From NCBI GenBank assembly GCA_036785705.1, contig JAWUZG010000056.1:13400001-13464000 (forward strand): DNA of 64,000 nt. Direction: 5' to 3'. The position numbers were made by a program, and so were the translations under genes. Below the pieces are notes generated by a model. It saw only the letters and a list, made by a program, of their open reading frames with translations. It did no database searches and was not told the DNA's origin. Below are positions 36,771-48,545 of this stretch, one piece after another. The stretch is from Acanthornis magna (Eukaryota > Chordata > Aves > Passeriformes > Acanthizidae). How positions within the stretch are numbered: the first letter of the stretch is position 1; the number at the start of each line of letters is the position of its first letter.

Positions 36771-39700
36771 TTGCATTCTGTGTTCATTATTAGTAAGAGC
36801 TTTATCGCTGCTAAATAATTGTATGTGGGGAGAGGGGCACATTGGCACTGAAGTCACGTGAAACAGAGGGGAAAGATGAAAGAGCTGATTTCCATCCTAT
36901 TAAACTCTATACTTCAGGGCTGGCATGGCAGGGTATAATCTGTAGGAATGGGTGACTAAGGTGTGCAGGAGATGACAGAGGTGTATTCCTGCAGGCAGTG
37001 TCCCACTGGAGAGGTGGCAGTGAAATAGTGCCTGGTTCTTCAGCCTCCCTGACCAATTGGGATGCTGTACCAAATGCCACCCACTCGGTAATAAAAGCAT
37101 CCTGTGTGTTTTGCAGGAAGTTCTTTGGGATGAGGAAATTTTGACGTGGACGCTGTGCAGAAGGCCCCCCAGACCGTCTGAATTGGGCATTGTTCCGGCT
37201 TTATTTCACTGCTGACTTTTGTGCAGTTTCCCAGTTTCCAACATGGGGCCTCAGTTTATTTCTGTTCAGAAAAAATAAAATAAATAAATCAGTAAAAATT
37301 CCATCTGGGCAGGAGGTCAGATTGGTGGTGCGGGCTATTTCCCAAGCACTGGTGTGAGTGCTGCTCACATGAGCTGTTATTTGTAAACACTGACCCTGCT
37401 GCTGGCCCTGCCTGTTCTGAGATGTTTGCCAGCTGCTGCCCGGCCTCTGGCAGATCCCTCTGGCAGAGCAGTGCTTCCCCATACGATGAGGGAAGACGGG
37501 TAAAGGAATTCCAAAACAAGAACCACCTCCTGCAGTTTGAGTGAATATATCGGAGGTGAAGAGCCATTAACGGCAACAGTTTTGGAGACTGTAATTTGTT
37601 TCAAGTGGCTTCAAGATTTTTTGGTTTGCTTTGCTTTGGCTTTTTTGTAGTTTGTTTTTTTTTTCTCCTCGGATGCTTTACTGATATTTCACATGTCATT
37701 TGCCTAATTTGGGAATCATTCCTGGGTCCTGGTCTGGAATGTGGGATTTCGCAACTCTGTTCTTCAATGACATCATGTGGTTTGTCCTGAACACAGCAGT
37801 AATAAACGAGAGCGAGGGGAGTTTACCAACTCTTCTATAATAAACATTTTATCAGAACATTTTGGGGATCTGAACTAATTTGTGGGGTTTAGATTTTACC
37901 TAGTAAGTCATGTTTTCCATGTATATAGGACAAAGAGTCCCATTTGGATAACAAGGAAGCTACATCTTGGTTTCATCTCCCCCTTAGCAGTGGCGGCTGT
38001 GAAAGCCAGCACTCCCGAGAGCTTTGGTAGAAGAACACAACTTTGAGAAGTCGAGAGGAAATTCAGTCCGTGAAAAATGTAGAAAGTATTTTCTTTCCTC
38101 CGATAAAGCTTGTGTTCCATTCCTGACACACACTCCTGGAGGAGAAGGGACTTGGTGTAGCTTTTCTCCCTGCTGAGTTTTCTTCCCTTTTACACCTGTT
38201 CCATGTCATTACAAGTTGGAGATCTCAGTAGCAATCGCACTTTCTGTAGAAGAGTCTGGGCTGGCTAAATAGAAGGAGCGAGTGTGTTTCTGTATGCGAT
38301 TGCTTCTGGGAATGGCAGATTTCTGTATTTATGGATGCCTGTTCCAGGGGCAACCCTGTTTGTGGGGAAGGCTCTTCATGCGCTGCTTAGCAATGCATAT
38401 GAAGCTCGGGCTGCCCCTTCCTTTGTGCTCTCAGATGGCCTCCAGGCAGCACCCAGATGTATTTTTAGCTCTCAGAATAGGGAAAAATTTGCAAGAAATT
38501 GTGCAGAGAAGAAATAAGCAAAGGAGTTGAAACTGGCTCAGTCGTCAGATTTAGGCAGGCTGGGTTTGCAGGAATAAATAAGTGTTTCTGTGAGAGAAAT
38601 GAAATGTGTACAAAATGAGGCAAACTACATTCCCAAGGATTTGCTGCAGAAGTAATACACCTTCTGGAAAAGATCAAGGTCCAGTAAGGAAGGAAATAGA
38701 ATGGAACTGGTAAGATATCAGTGCTCCATGAGCACACCTCTGACATCTCAAAACCAAAAAGCCAGACTACTAGCAGAGATAGAAATTCAAGGAGCAATCA
38801 CCTCCCCATCAGAGGGTGTTTGAGCTTGGATGTCAGACAAGAGAGCACAGGGTAATTGCAAGATTTAATCATTCTTCCAGTGACTATTGATAGATAACCT
38901 CAACCAGCAGTGCAGTAAAACTGCAATGCCTCGTCTATCACGAGTGGTCCAAGGGCTGGAAAGATGTCCTATTGCTAATTAAAGACTAGTGATGTAGAGC
39001 AAGCAGGAGCTTCAGATATACTTGAACAAGTCTTTGCACATTCCTAGTTAGCACATTACATTAGCCTGTTATTCCTATAACCCTCTAAACCATTTATGGC
39101 TTTTTGCAGACATTAAAAGCCAGTGTTACTGCTGCAAAAGGCTTGTAATTTAAGTCTATGATAAGCAGCAGATTCCTTTTAAACGAGGTTGGTGCAGTCA
39201 TTAAGCTGGGGTGCAGAGATTATCTCTTGAGCAGGTTCTACAATATCGCTAATACACACAACGTTGCAGTGCAGCAGTTAATCTGAAAAAAAACAGGGAG
39301 AGGAAGGACAGCAGTAAACCACAAATCTTTGTTTAGTTTGGATAACAATAATCAAAGAACACAAAAGCCGATTATGACTTTGCCTCCCACTGCTTCACTG
39401 CCTATTCATGCAGTCTGTCCTGGCTGGCCTGCTGAAGTGCAACCTGAAGGAAGCTGACAAATAATTCAAGCCTTTTTTTTTTTTAAAAAGATAATTTGCA
39501 AATGATGTCCTTAGACTGGTTTTCTTCATCTCTGCTGCATGAAATAAACTTGTCAGGGTGGTAGTGGCTAATCTTGCAGCCTCAGATGGCATTAGAGGTT
39601 TATTGATGATGTTAACGTGATTGCCAAGTAGCAGAACTCCATCCAGAATTGCAAGTGACCGGGATATGAAATAAACAGAATTGGATTTAACCTCTACACT

Positions 39701-42700
39701 ATCTCCTGGTCCAGCTGAAGCATTGTCAGACATGGCACTTATTTTGTCATTGCAGGAAAATAAGTCAGACCAGCTCAAAGGGGAAATATCTGTGCTGTGA
39801 TAGTGTTTCTCATCCATCAGTACCTACCTACCCATGTCTCAGAAGTCCTGCACAGGCAGAAGAAGCAGAGAATCCACCTGAGCCCTTGCAGGATGCTGCT
39901 CTAACGCGTCGTGGTCATTGCTGCTGTGAAAGCAGCTCGGGATGCGTGTACAGCCCTCCCCAGCAGCCATCCCTCTGGAGATGGACTGCCAGATGGACCC
40001 CCAGAACAGCTGCAGGGCCCAGAGGAGCCCCACCACTCTCCTGCCCATCCCATCCCAACACCCACCCCGGCAGCGCCTCTGGGGAGGGGATGCGCTCCCC
40101 TGTCCCACACCTGTGATTTGGGGCTGCTGCTCCTGGGTGCTCCTCCGTAAATCGTGAACCACCCCAAAGGGCTACAGAACGGCGAGGTGTTGGGAGCCAC
40201 AGGCTGGGCAAATGCCTGTTTGCAGCTCCCAGGAATCCCAACAGCCAGCAGAGCAGGGAGCAGGGATGAGGCAAATTGCCTCCTGGCAGTTTCGCATCCC
40301 CCTCGAAGCAGCAGCAGACTGTAATTCTGGTTTAACCGAGCACTGCCTGTAACTGTCAGCCCAGCACCAGCCTTCTCCCTGGAATGACAGTGATCTTGAG
40401 TTGCCTGGAATAATTCTCTGTGTGAAGCAGCTCCCCTGGAAGCTGTGAGATTAAATCCTTGTGGCATCTTGTTACAGGGATCAGCTCAGAGGGGATTATA
40501 GATGCGCAAGTGGCACCCACTCTCTGGGGAAAGCAGGGAAACATCTGTTAACATCTGCAGCCAGGATTCCAAATCCCCGATGTGAACCAGACCTAAGACT
40601 GTTTCATGGCAAAATGGATATCAGGGGGAAGGCATCCCAAAAGGTGTGCTGACAGCAAGAAATCTGTGAGCTCTCACTGTGGTTTGTGGCTTTCTAAAAG
40701 GGCTGAACCCTGTGGTTTGTTTGAATTTTTGTTTGGTTGTTTTTGTCGTGATTTCCAGAGGAGGATTTTTCTGGTTTTACTTTAGCATCATGAAGACTTA
40801 TCTTTGTATGGCTGGAGGGTCTCTATGGATGAGGGGAGAAATAGTAGGATTATGACCTTACTAGATTTGATGCCTAAAGATAAAAGATAAGCAATCAGGA
40901 AAGTATGGATTATTTCTTAAATTGCTAAAAATTCACTGTTGCTTGTTATCATCTATGTAATTCAAATATCAGAAAGACACCTGGGGTGGGAATCAAGCTG
41001 CTCAGAAGATCCAGATATCTCATCACTGTGAGAAAACCTCACACCTACTTTCCACTCCATTTAAAAAGCAAAGCAAAAAAAGGAAAATGTCTTGATTGTT
41101 CTCCAGTAGCAAACCTGTTTTTTTCAACTAAATTTTGACACAAGAGGAGTGGGTGTAAAATATATTTGTTTCCCTTCAAACCAACTAAATAAATGTCACT
41201 TCCTACCACACAAATTGTCACTTAAGCCAGCCTTTGTGAGCTGCAGTTTCTACCCATCTCTTGTTTTTGCTTCCTGAAACACCATTTAAAATATTTTCAG
41301 CATCACCCCAAATACAGCTGATGATTTCTGGAAGCAGCACTTCAAATGATGTTGGCTGTGAGAATTTGCCTGGCACTAAACATCTGCTGTCAGTGCTGTT
41401 ATCAGCAGAGTGCCACAAACCCTTCCTCACCTGTGGGATGCTAATAGGTTTACTGCAGTTCGGATGAAAGATGTCTAGTCCATAAGCCTATCCTGTTTCT
41501 CCAAATTTTCTTCCCCAACCCAAACACCTGTGAAAGAATGTGATGTTTATGAAGTTGGAGTCTGATTTGGAGCCAAACATAACATACAATCCTCCCTAAG
41601 GATGCGCTGGGGTTCTAGCTATGAAGATTTGCTAATTTAGTCCCTACTCCAACTCCTGTCCATGCCAAATCTCAATCCTGAGCACCAAAAACCCTACGAG
41701 CCCTTCTCCTGAGCCAGATGTACTTACTGTCTTCCAGTGTACCCTAAACTTAATTTCAAATCAAGCCCCTTAAAATTTCAGTCCTAAATTCAAATCCTTA
41801 CTGGTAGAGTGAACATTGTTAGAGCATGAAGCCTCACCCAGCGCAGGGAACAGCGTACCCATTTTCGAGGAGAAGGGCTGATAGAAAAATCGACTCATTT
41901 GAATTCAGCTCAGAAAAATTTTCCACTTTATGTCATGCTTCCTGCCAGCAGAATGCAAAGCCTTTTTAATCAGACTAAACATTCTCCAAATCCCTGGGCA
42001 GTGGGTAATAATGTCTACTTCTATAGTGTACTTCAAAGCCTCTCTTCAAAGCCTTTGCTACCTGCACAACACCGAAATGACCTTTATTTCACAGAGAGAT
42101 AAAGCCACGCTGGGCAGCAGTGCCAGCCAGGGGAGCATGGAGTGATGGCACGGGAGGTTCTGCACATGGATTCCTATCACCTTCAGGCAGTGGCGAAGTG
42201 GGGAGGGCCTGTAGGTCACAGAACACTGAAATCATGCAGGCAGCAGCTCCCCAGGCAAGTGGGCTTTAGCTAATGCCAGGCACGGTGGGGTGAACCTACA
42301 GGCAAACATCATTCCTCTGCTCCCACCTACTCCAAATCCTTCAGCACTGAGTGCTCTGGAGCCACCTAAAGCCATCTGGCATCATGTTCTCTCCTCCCAG
42401 TTCCCTGGCTTCACTGCTCCTTCGGAATATCCTTCCCTGGCCACTGGCAGAGTTTCCTGCAGGGAGGGATGCCACAGCATGGCAGGGAAACTTGCACAGA
42501 AGAGCTGCTCTAACACGCTAAACGTGCCCAGTTTCCCCAGGGCTTTCAGATCAATGATTCATTTGCAGCTGAGACTGTCCCTAGGAGTCCTCTCCCTGTC
42601 CTAGCCTCCTTCTCTTCCAACCAAGAGGTGCTGGGAGATGGGTTAAGGGAACTCACTCTGCTGTGGCAGATTCCAAGGCCTAAACCTGGTTTGGAATCTC

Positions 42701-45700
42701 TAGAATCCCTCCTTAAATGCGACCCCAAACACCTGAACCAAAGGAAAGGCGGTAGGTTTTTTCACTTCTAAATTTTCATCTGCCCGCAGAGGAGTGAGTG
42801 TAGATTTCAGGGAAATAAGAGAGAGTTAGTTACGCTTCCCTGAATAATCCACTCTTGTCAACAGGGGTTGCTAATAGAGGCTCTGCCTGGGCATTTGGAT
42901 GGAAATTAATGCATCGAGGAGACAAAGCTGTGTGCAGTTTGCAGACATGACACCAGCTCGGTGAACGGAAATGATACATCGAGTTTTATTAGAGAAGATT
43001 CTTCGTAGACATGTTTATTAAATGACCTGCCTGCCAGAAGTGCTAAAGGACTCTCTGTTGTTTTCCTTCTGCCTCACTGTATCACATCAGATGGGCTTCA
43101 GATGGAGCATCTCCCCACACGCTGCATTGTTTAGGCTTTTCACCCCATGGCATGATCCTAATGAGCACCTTTAAAGCCCACAGGCATCCGCAGAGATGAA
43201 ACTTTCAATCTGCCCAGGTCTCAGATTCACTGCACTGGGGTATTTTTGCCCCGAGTTTCAAGTCTATGCAGATTCTCTTGCATTATCTTTCAGCTTACCC
43301 TGGCGTTTGTGATCCCTTTCAACTTCATGTCACTGTGTGAATGCCTGTCATGCTTTTGTTTAATCCTTCCTAAGAGTCATCAATAAAAGTGTCACTAGAG
43401 ACCAAAGACCTGATCTCTGTGATGCTCTAATAAACATAATTCTGTAACAGAATCACTCCCTCTTTAGTATTCCTCTTTGTCTGCAGCCACTCAGCTGTGA
43501 TTTGGTCCATGGATTATGGCATTCAGATCATCCAAAGAGCTAAATTTTATGATATGTTATCAAGTGCTTTACCAAATCCAAACAAGCTCACAGATTTTTA
43601 AGATCAGAAAGAAGAATGAGAACATCAAATCTGTTCCTTTCAATCCTTGGCTGAGCTTGCTACGGTACCACTAAAGCATCTCTTCCAGAACATCCAGAAT
43701 TGAAGACCCCATGAGATGAAAAAATCAAACACTTTGCTTCATTAATCACACATATTGCTTTTTTTTTTGTTTTAAAATACATGTTGTTAAATTTAATCAG
43801 GCTTTGCTTTCTTAGACATTGGGTTTGTGTCTTTTTTTCTCAGATTAAAGATTGCCTGGTATCCTGTTGTTTCTCACTGTGCTTATTGATGTTTCATGCA
43901 GTGATCTTTGGGGGTTTTTTTTCTGTTTTTTTTTGCTAACACTGCTCTTGATTTTAAACTCTTCTTTTCACATGTGCCTGTGTGTAGAATTCAGTCTCTG
44001 TGATGAAGAGGTTCTGCTTTCACGGGGCAATTTGCAGACTTTGAACTAGAGGTTCTAATTCTCCCCATAAACAAATACCTGTCAGCTCTGGCAAGGCTCC
44101 CCATCCTGCACATCTTCCTGTTGCCTATGGGTTCCCCGATGCACTTTAATTTTCATGTCTCCACACATTACTCATTTTCAATCATTACATAGCTTAGGTA
44201 AGTTTCAAGACTGTCTTTAAACAATGGTCCAGATTCTCAGCTCGTTCAAATGTGGGCAAATGCAGAGCAACTGCTTTGAAGTCAGCATTGGAAAACAGGT
44301 ATGAATGTCAGGGGAGACAGCCACAATCTCTTTTGATATCTCTGGAGCAGGTCATGCAGAAATAGAATCCCAAACAATATCTGTGACCAGCTGTTCTGTT
44401 CATCCTGTGCCTCCAGTCATTCTCTACATACACCAGATCCCATCTCCCAGCTGACAAGAAAACCAACTAATCCAAAAAATGGAATTACCTAATTTTCTTC
44501 CCCATTATCTGAGGCTCATAATAGAAACGTGAAACGACCTGCTCTATTTCAGCAGCAAAAGCAAAGATGCCAGTTGACTCTCAGCTCTCAATTCTCACTA
44601 CATCATATTTCCATTTGCAAAGGTCAGGGTCAAGCCTGGTGGGGATTTTTGTTCAGGAAAAGCTCCCTACAGATTAAATGGGATTCTTTCAGAGTTGAAG
44701 AGGGAAGGGGGAAAAAAGAAAGAAAGAGCTGCAGGATTTATTTAATGGAAAAATCCTACTTCTCAGGTGGGGGCAGTTCTGCTGACCTAACACCAGTTGA
44801 AGGCTTGGAGCATCCCCGGGCCTGTGCTCCACTGTCTCATCCCATAAATTGTGGCCACAATGACCGAGGCTTTGCTCTGTCCCTTCATTTCAGCCATCGA
44901 GGGCTGTGCCATGCCTTTCTCCATGAGAAGGACAATGCCTCACCCACCGAGGTGTGGATTCAGGGATTCCCCAGAGCCGTCAGTGGAGGAGAGACAGGCA
45001 GCCCATCCTCACACTCATACCTGTGATGGATAGTCATCCCCCTGGCAGGCAATCAAGAGGAGGGAGAGATATTTAAACATTTCCTTTACTTGCTCAACCT
45101 CTGAGCACAAATATACGGGTGTCTAGGTCTGGGCTTCATCTTGTGAGTTGTAAATAAGGGCCTGTAAGCCATCTTAAGCTTGCAAATCTCCCTGCCAGCC
45201 TGAGAAATCAACCGACGTTGTCAGCCAGACACAGCAGAACACATTTCATAACCCTCATTCCTCAGGGCTGAGAGCAAAGCCAGCGCTGCCTGCGGAGCTG
45301 GGGCATCACAGAGCACACGGAGCAGGGAGAGCACAGAGCCATGCGGAGCTGCTGTCACCACCAAGGCCACCAGCAGAGCTGGGCTGCTTCCTCGCCAGGG
45401 CTGGAGCACTGGATGAACATGTCTGGATGCCCTACAGAGCCAGTGGCACATTCAGGTTCCTGCATGGAGGGTGCCAAAGAAGCAAAGTTGCAGGATCTCC
45501 TCCACGACATCTGCATTGTCTCATAAGGCATCAAATATGTCAAGGACATTTCTCCCCTGGGCCATCTTCTAGATTGGTGGCATGTTTGACTTGCATGGTG
45601 GTGAAGGTGAGAAGCTCTGTGCTGTGAGCTCAGTGTCACAGCAGTAGGAAATGATTTTGTGCTTGGGTTTGAGTTCCACAGTGTCAAAAAGGCCCACACT

Positions 45701-45913
45701 TTATGTCTGAGCACCAGACCTCTACATCCTCATTTGTGTGCCTAAAGCAGTGTTAGCCTCAGGCTGTGAATTCAAGCCAGGTGGTTTGGCAGGGCCCTGC
45801 AGCAGCTTTTCATAACTGTGCTGTTCTCAGAGCAGCTTCCTCAGCTGCCCGGCTCCAGGGAGGTGATGGAGGGCACAGGACTTGTCTGCAGCATGGTGCA
45901 AACAGTGCTAAAT
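36771..45913. other. Upstream intergenic sequence, no gene recognised
   Basis: No CR1, exon or RNA gene was recognised in about 9 kb. Open frames are short and family-less. Confidence 0.55.
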
Positions 45914-46280
45914 CCTTCCTTCCTTCCTTCCTTCCTTCCTTCCTTCCTTCCTGCCTTCCTGCCTTCCTGCCTTCCTTCCTTCCTTCCTTCCTTCCTTCCT
46001 TCCTTCCTTCCTTCCTTCCTTCCTTCCTTCCTTCCTTCCTGCCTTCCTTCCTTCCTTCCTTCCTGCCTTCCTGCCTTCCTTCCTGCCTTCCTTCCTTCCT
46101 TCCTGCCTTCCTGCCTTCCTTCCTGCCTTCCTTCCTTCCTCCCTCCCTCCCTCCCTCCCTCCCTCCCTCCCTCCCTCCCTCCATTCCTTCCTTCCTTCCT
46201 TCCTTCCTTCCTTCCTTCCTTCCTTCCTTCCTTCCTTCCTTCCTTCCTTCCTTCCTTCCTTCCTTCCTTCCTTCCTTCCC
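45914..46280. repeat. (TTCC)n tetranucleotide tract with TGCC and CCCT variants
   Basis: 367 bp of pure pyrimidine-biased tetranucleotide. The left half is TTCC with scattered TGCC units (about 45951-46136), the centre is a (CCCT)n block (about 46137-46182), and the right 90 bp is nearly pure TTCC. The minus strand is a GGAA array. Long open frames here (PSFLPSFLPS / GRKEGRKEGR) are artefacts. Confidence 0.98.
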
Positions 46281-47699
46281 TGGCCACCCTTCCCCAGCAG
46301 AAGCTGCAGTGGGACAGTGGAGGCACAGGTTTTTCCAGGGACTGTGAAGGCAGAGAGATGAAAGGGAGCAGCTCCTGAGAAGTGAGGAAGGGACCAATGA
46401 GTGAGGTGGGAGCACTGATCCACATCCTGCCCAGTGAAGCTGCTGTACAGCACACCAGGGGCTTTTTGGAGAGAGAGGCCAAGCCCTGGCTGGCAGAGCT
46501 ACATCCAGGCAGTTGCAGTGATGAATGGGATGTGATTCGTGTGGCAAATGCGCTCCCGTGATGGAAATCACTTTGCTGGAGAATTGATGATGCTCGGCAT
46601 GGGTCAGTTCATCTCTCCCAGTTCCCTGTCCTAGATCCTGCCAGACACACAGACCACAGCTCATCCTCCACCAGCCCCGAGCATCGCTCAGGTTGTAGGA
46701 ATGACTCAAGGGGATTGGCTTTTTGGATGGGAAATATTCCAGATCCATCTGTTGGGAGCTTGGGCAGCGTGGCTGAAAACAGCTTTGCAGCCCCAGCTGA
46801 AAGCTGCCCATGGCTGCAGAGAGGCTGCAGGGACTATGACACAGTCTGGGGATTTAAGCAGATTTTGAGGGATCAGTGGGGTCTAATAGAGGGTGTTTCT
46901 CAGTTTGGCCTGCAAAAAAGAGTGGAAGTTGCAATAGAGAAACAGTAGGAGGGATAAAAGCTGGAGAATTCTGTGCTACCAAGTGAAAAGGTGTTTGGGA
47001 CCTCAAGGGATCAGCTGTTCCTTTTAAGCCCCTACTTCATCCTGCATCAGGGTGCAGTCAAGAAACAATATGAGACCAGTGATATCCCCTGGGGACAGGA
47101 TTCCAGTTCCCAGTGAATAAGTGGTTAAATCCAAGCAATTTCATAATTTTCTTTTCCCAAGTTCAGGACCATCTTACAGAACCTCTGGGGATAACAGAAG
47201 GAATTTTTCCTCCTCGTTGGAAGCACCATTGCCATGTGGTGCAGGCCAGCTGGGAAGAACCGTGGAGCCGTGTGTGGTGGAAGAACAATGTCAGCCTGCC
47301 TCCGGGATTGGGGCTGCTGCAGCTTTCTCTCCTGCTGTATTTCAAGAGGGCTTTAGTAACTCTTGGGACCTCTTAAAACAGATTGTCTGATTCTTGGCAG
47401 TATATTTTGAGCGCCCAATTTGTTTCATGCCACAGAAGCATTTGTGGACCATGATGTTTCTATGTCAACACGTGCTTGAAGAGGTTTTTTTCTTTCACCA
47501 GAAGTGGCAGGTGTTAGAATCCAGATCAGAGCTCTCTCCACATCATTATTTTAGAAAAGGATTTTTTAAAATAAGACATGTTGATATGTTTTCTCTATGT
47601 GGGATTAAAAGCACTTCAGGCTCATGCACAGAATTTTGCTTTATAAATCTGTGGGAGTGCAGATTTTCTTCACTCTTGTCCACTCTTGTTATATTGCCT
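46281..47699. other. Intergenic sequence, nothing recognised
   Basis: Unique sequence following the TTCC tract. No conserved coding was seen. Confidence 0.55.
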
Positions 47700-47800
47700 T
47701 TGTGAAATGGGAATAATAAACCTTGTCTGCCTCCTGAAGGGGCAGAGAATTAACTCTTTGAAGTTTGTAAGACCATATAAATGCCTTCCTATTATTAAAC
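47700..47800 (+). repeat. Possible MIR/L3-like relic
   Basis: TTTGTGAAATGGGAATAATA, then CTGCCTCCTGAAGGG, AATTAACTCTTTGAAG and ATATAAATGCC follow the order of a MIR 3' half. Confidence 0.4.
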
Positions 47801-47904
47801 TTACTACTGCTCGGGGCTTTTAAACAGCTGCCACATTTCACTTCAGAGGAGGTTGCCTTGAACTGGTAGGTGAAGTGAACACAGTATATCAGGGCGTTAT
47901 GCTG

Positions 47905-47965
47905 AAGAAAAGCTTTGGGATCTGTTAGATTGAAAGGCCCTATATAAATATGAGTTATGTGCAGA
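47905..47965 (+). repeat. Possible L3/MIR-type 3' tail
   Basis: AAAGCTTTGGGATCTGTTAG followed by TTGAAAGGCCCTATATAAAT closely resembles the shared 3' end of ancient CR1/L3 and MIR3 elements. It may belong with the relic 100 bp upstream or be a separate copy. Confidence 0.45.
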
Positions 47966-48084
47966 AACAGATTTTATAACCCTATCATTCTCCTCTGGTG
48001 TACCTCTTAATCTAAGGGTTTCACTATCCTTTATGAACACTTAACAAGACCTATATTAAGCTTCAAGCCTCTTCAGAGCACATA

Positions 48085-48180
48085 TTTTACACGGAGTCAA
48101 TGCAGAGGGGACAGACCCATTTTTTTGCCCAGCTTACACAGCAGGTCAGCGATGGACCCGCCTGGCCTGCTCTGGTAATT
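48085..48180 (-). repeat. Possible MIR-like core relic
   Basis: CATATTTTACACGGAGTC, then TTTTTTGCCCAGCTTACAC and AGCAGGTCAGCGATGGAC follow the inverted core order of MIR. Diverged. Confidence 0.35.
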
Positions 48181-48504
48181 AGCAATTCATAATGACCTGC
48201 TGCACAGAAAACGGTGAGAGAAACACAGGAGCTTTAGGAAAAGATGGCCTCTAACGCTGTCATGTTTTGAAAGATTCACTGCCTTTTCCTCTCCTTTCAG
48301 CTTTTCTAGGAATAGCTGAAGACTGATGGTCTCGTTTAACAAATGTAGGTTCCTGTTAAGTGGTTTTGGATTACAGGCTCAAGGGCCAGTCCCCAAGCCT
48401 GGTGTCTCTGTGTTTGATCTGCATACACCCATTCTTGTACTGTTCAGGAGTGCTGGGACAGAATAATTAATAAAAGCCTGTGATCATCCCATTAATGCTG
48501 TTCT

Positions 48505-48545
48505 GGAGACACAATGGGGAAACTGAGGCAATTCCAGACCATTCT
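48505..48545 (-). repeat. Possible MIR-like core fragment
   Basis: ACAATGGGGAAACTGAGGCA is the most typical MIR core word, here in inverted orientation. Flanks do not extend the match. Confidence 0.35.

Noticed and set aside
45810..46811. 333-codon minus frame and its plus counterparts over the TTCC tract
   Set aside because: Translation of a tetranucleotide repeat (GRKE / PSFL repeats), not a protein.
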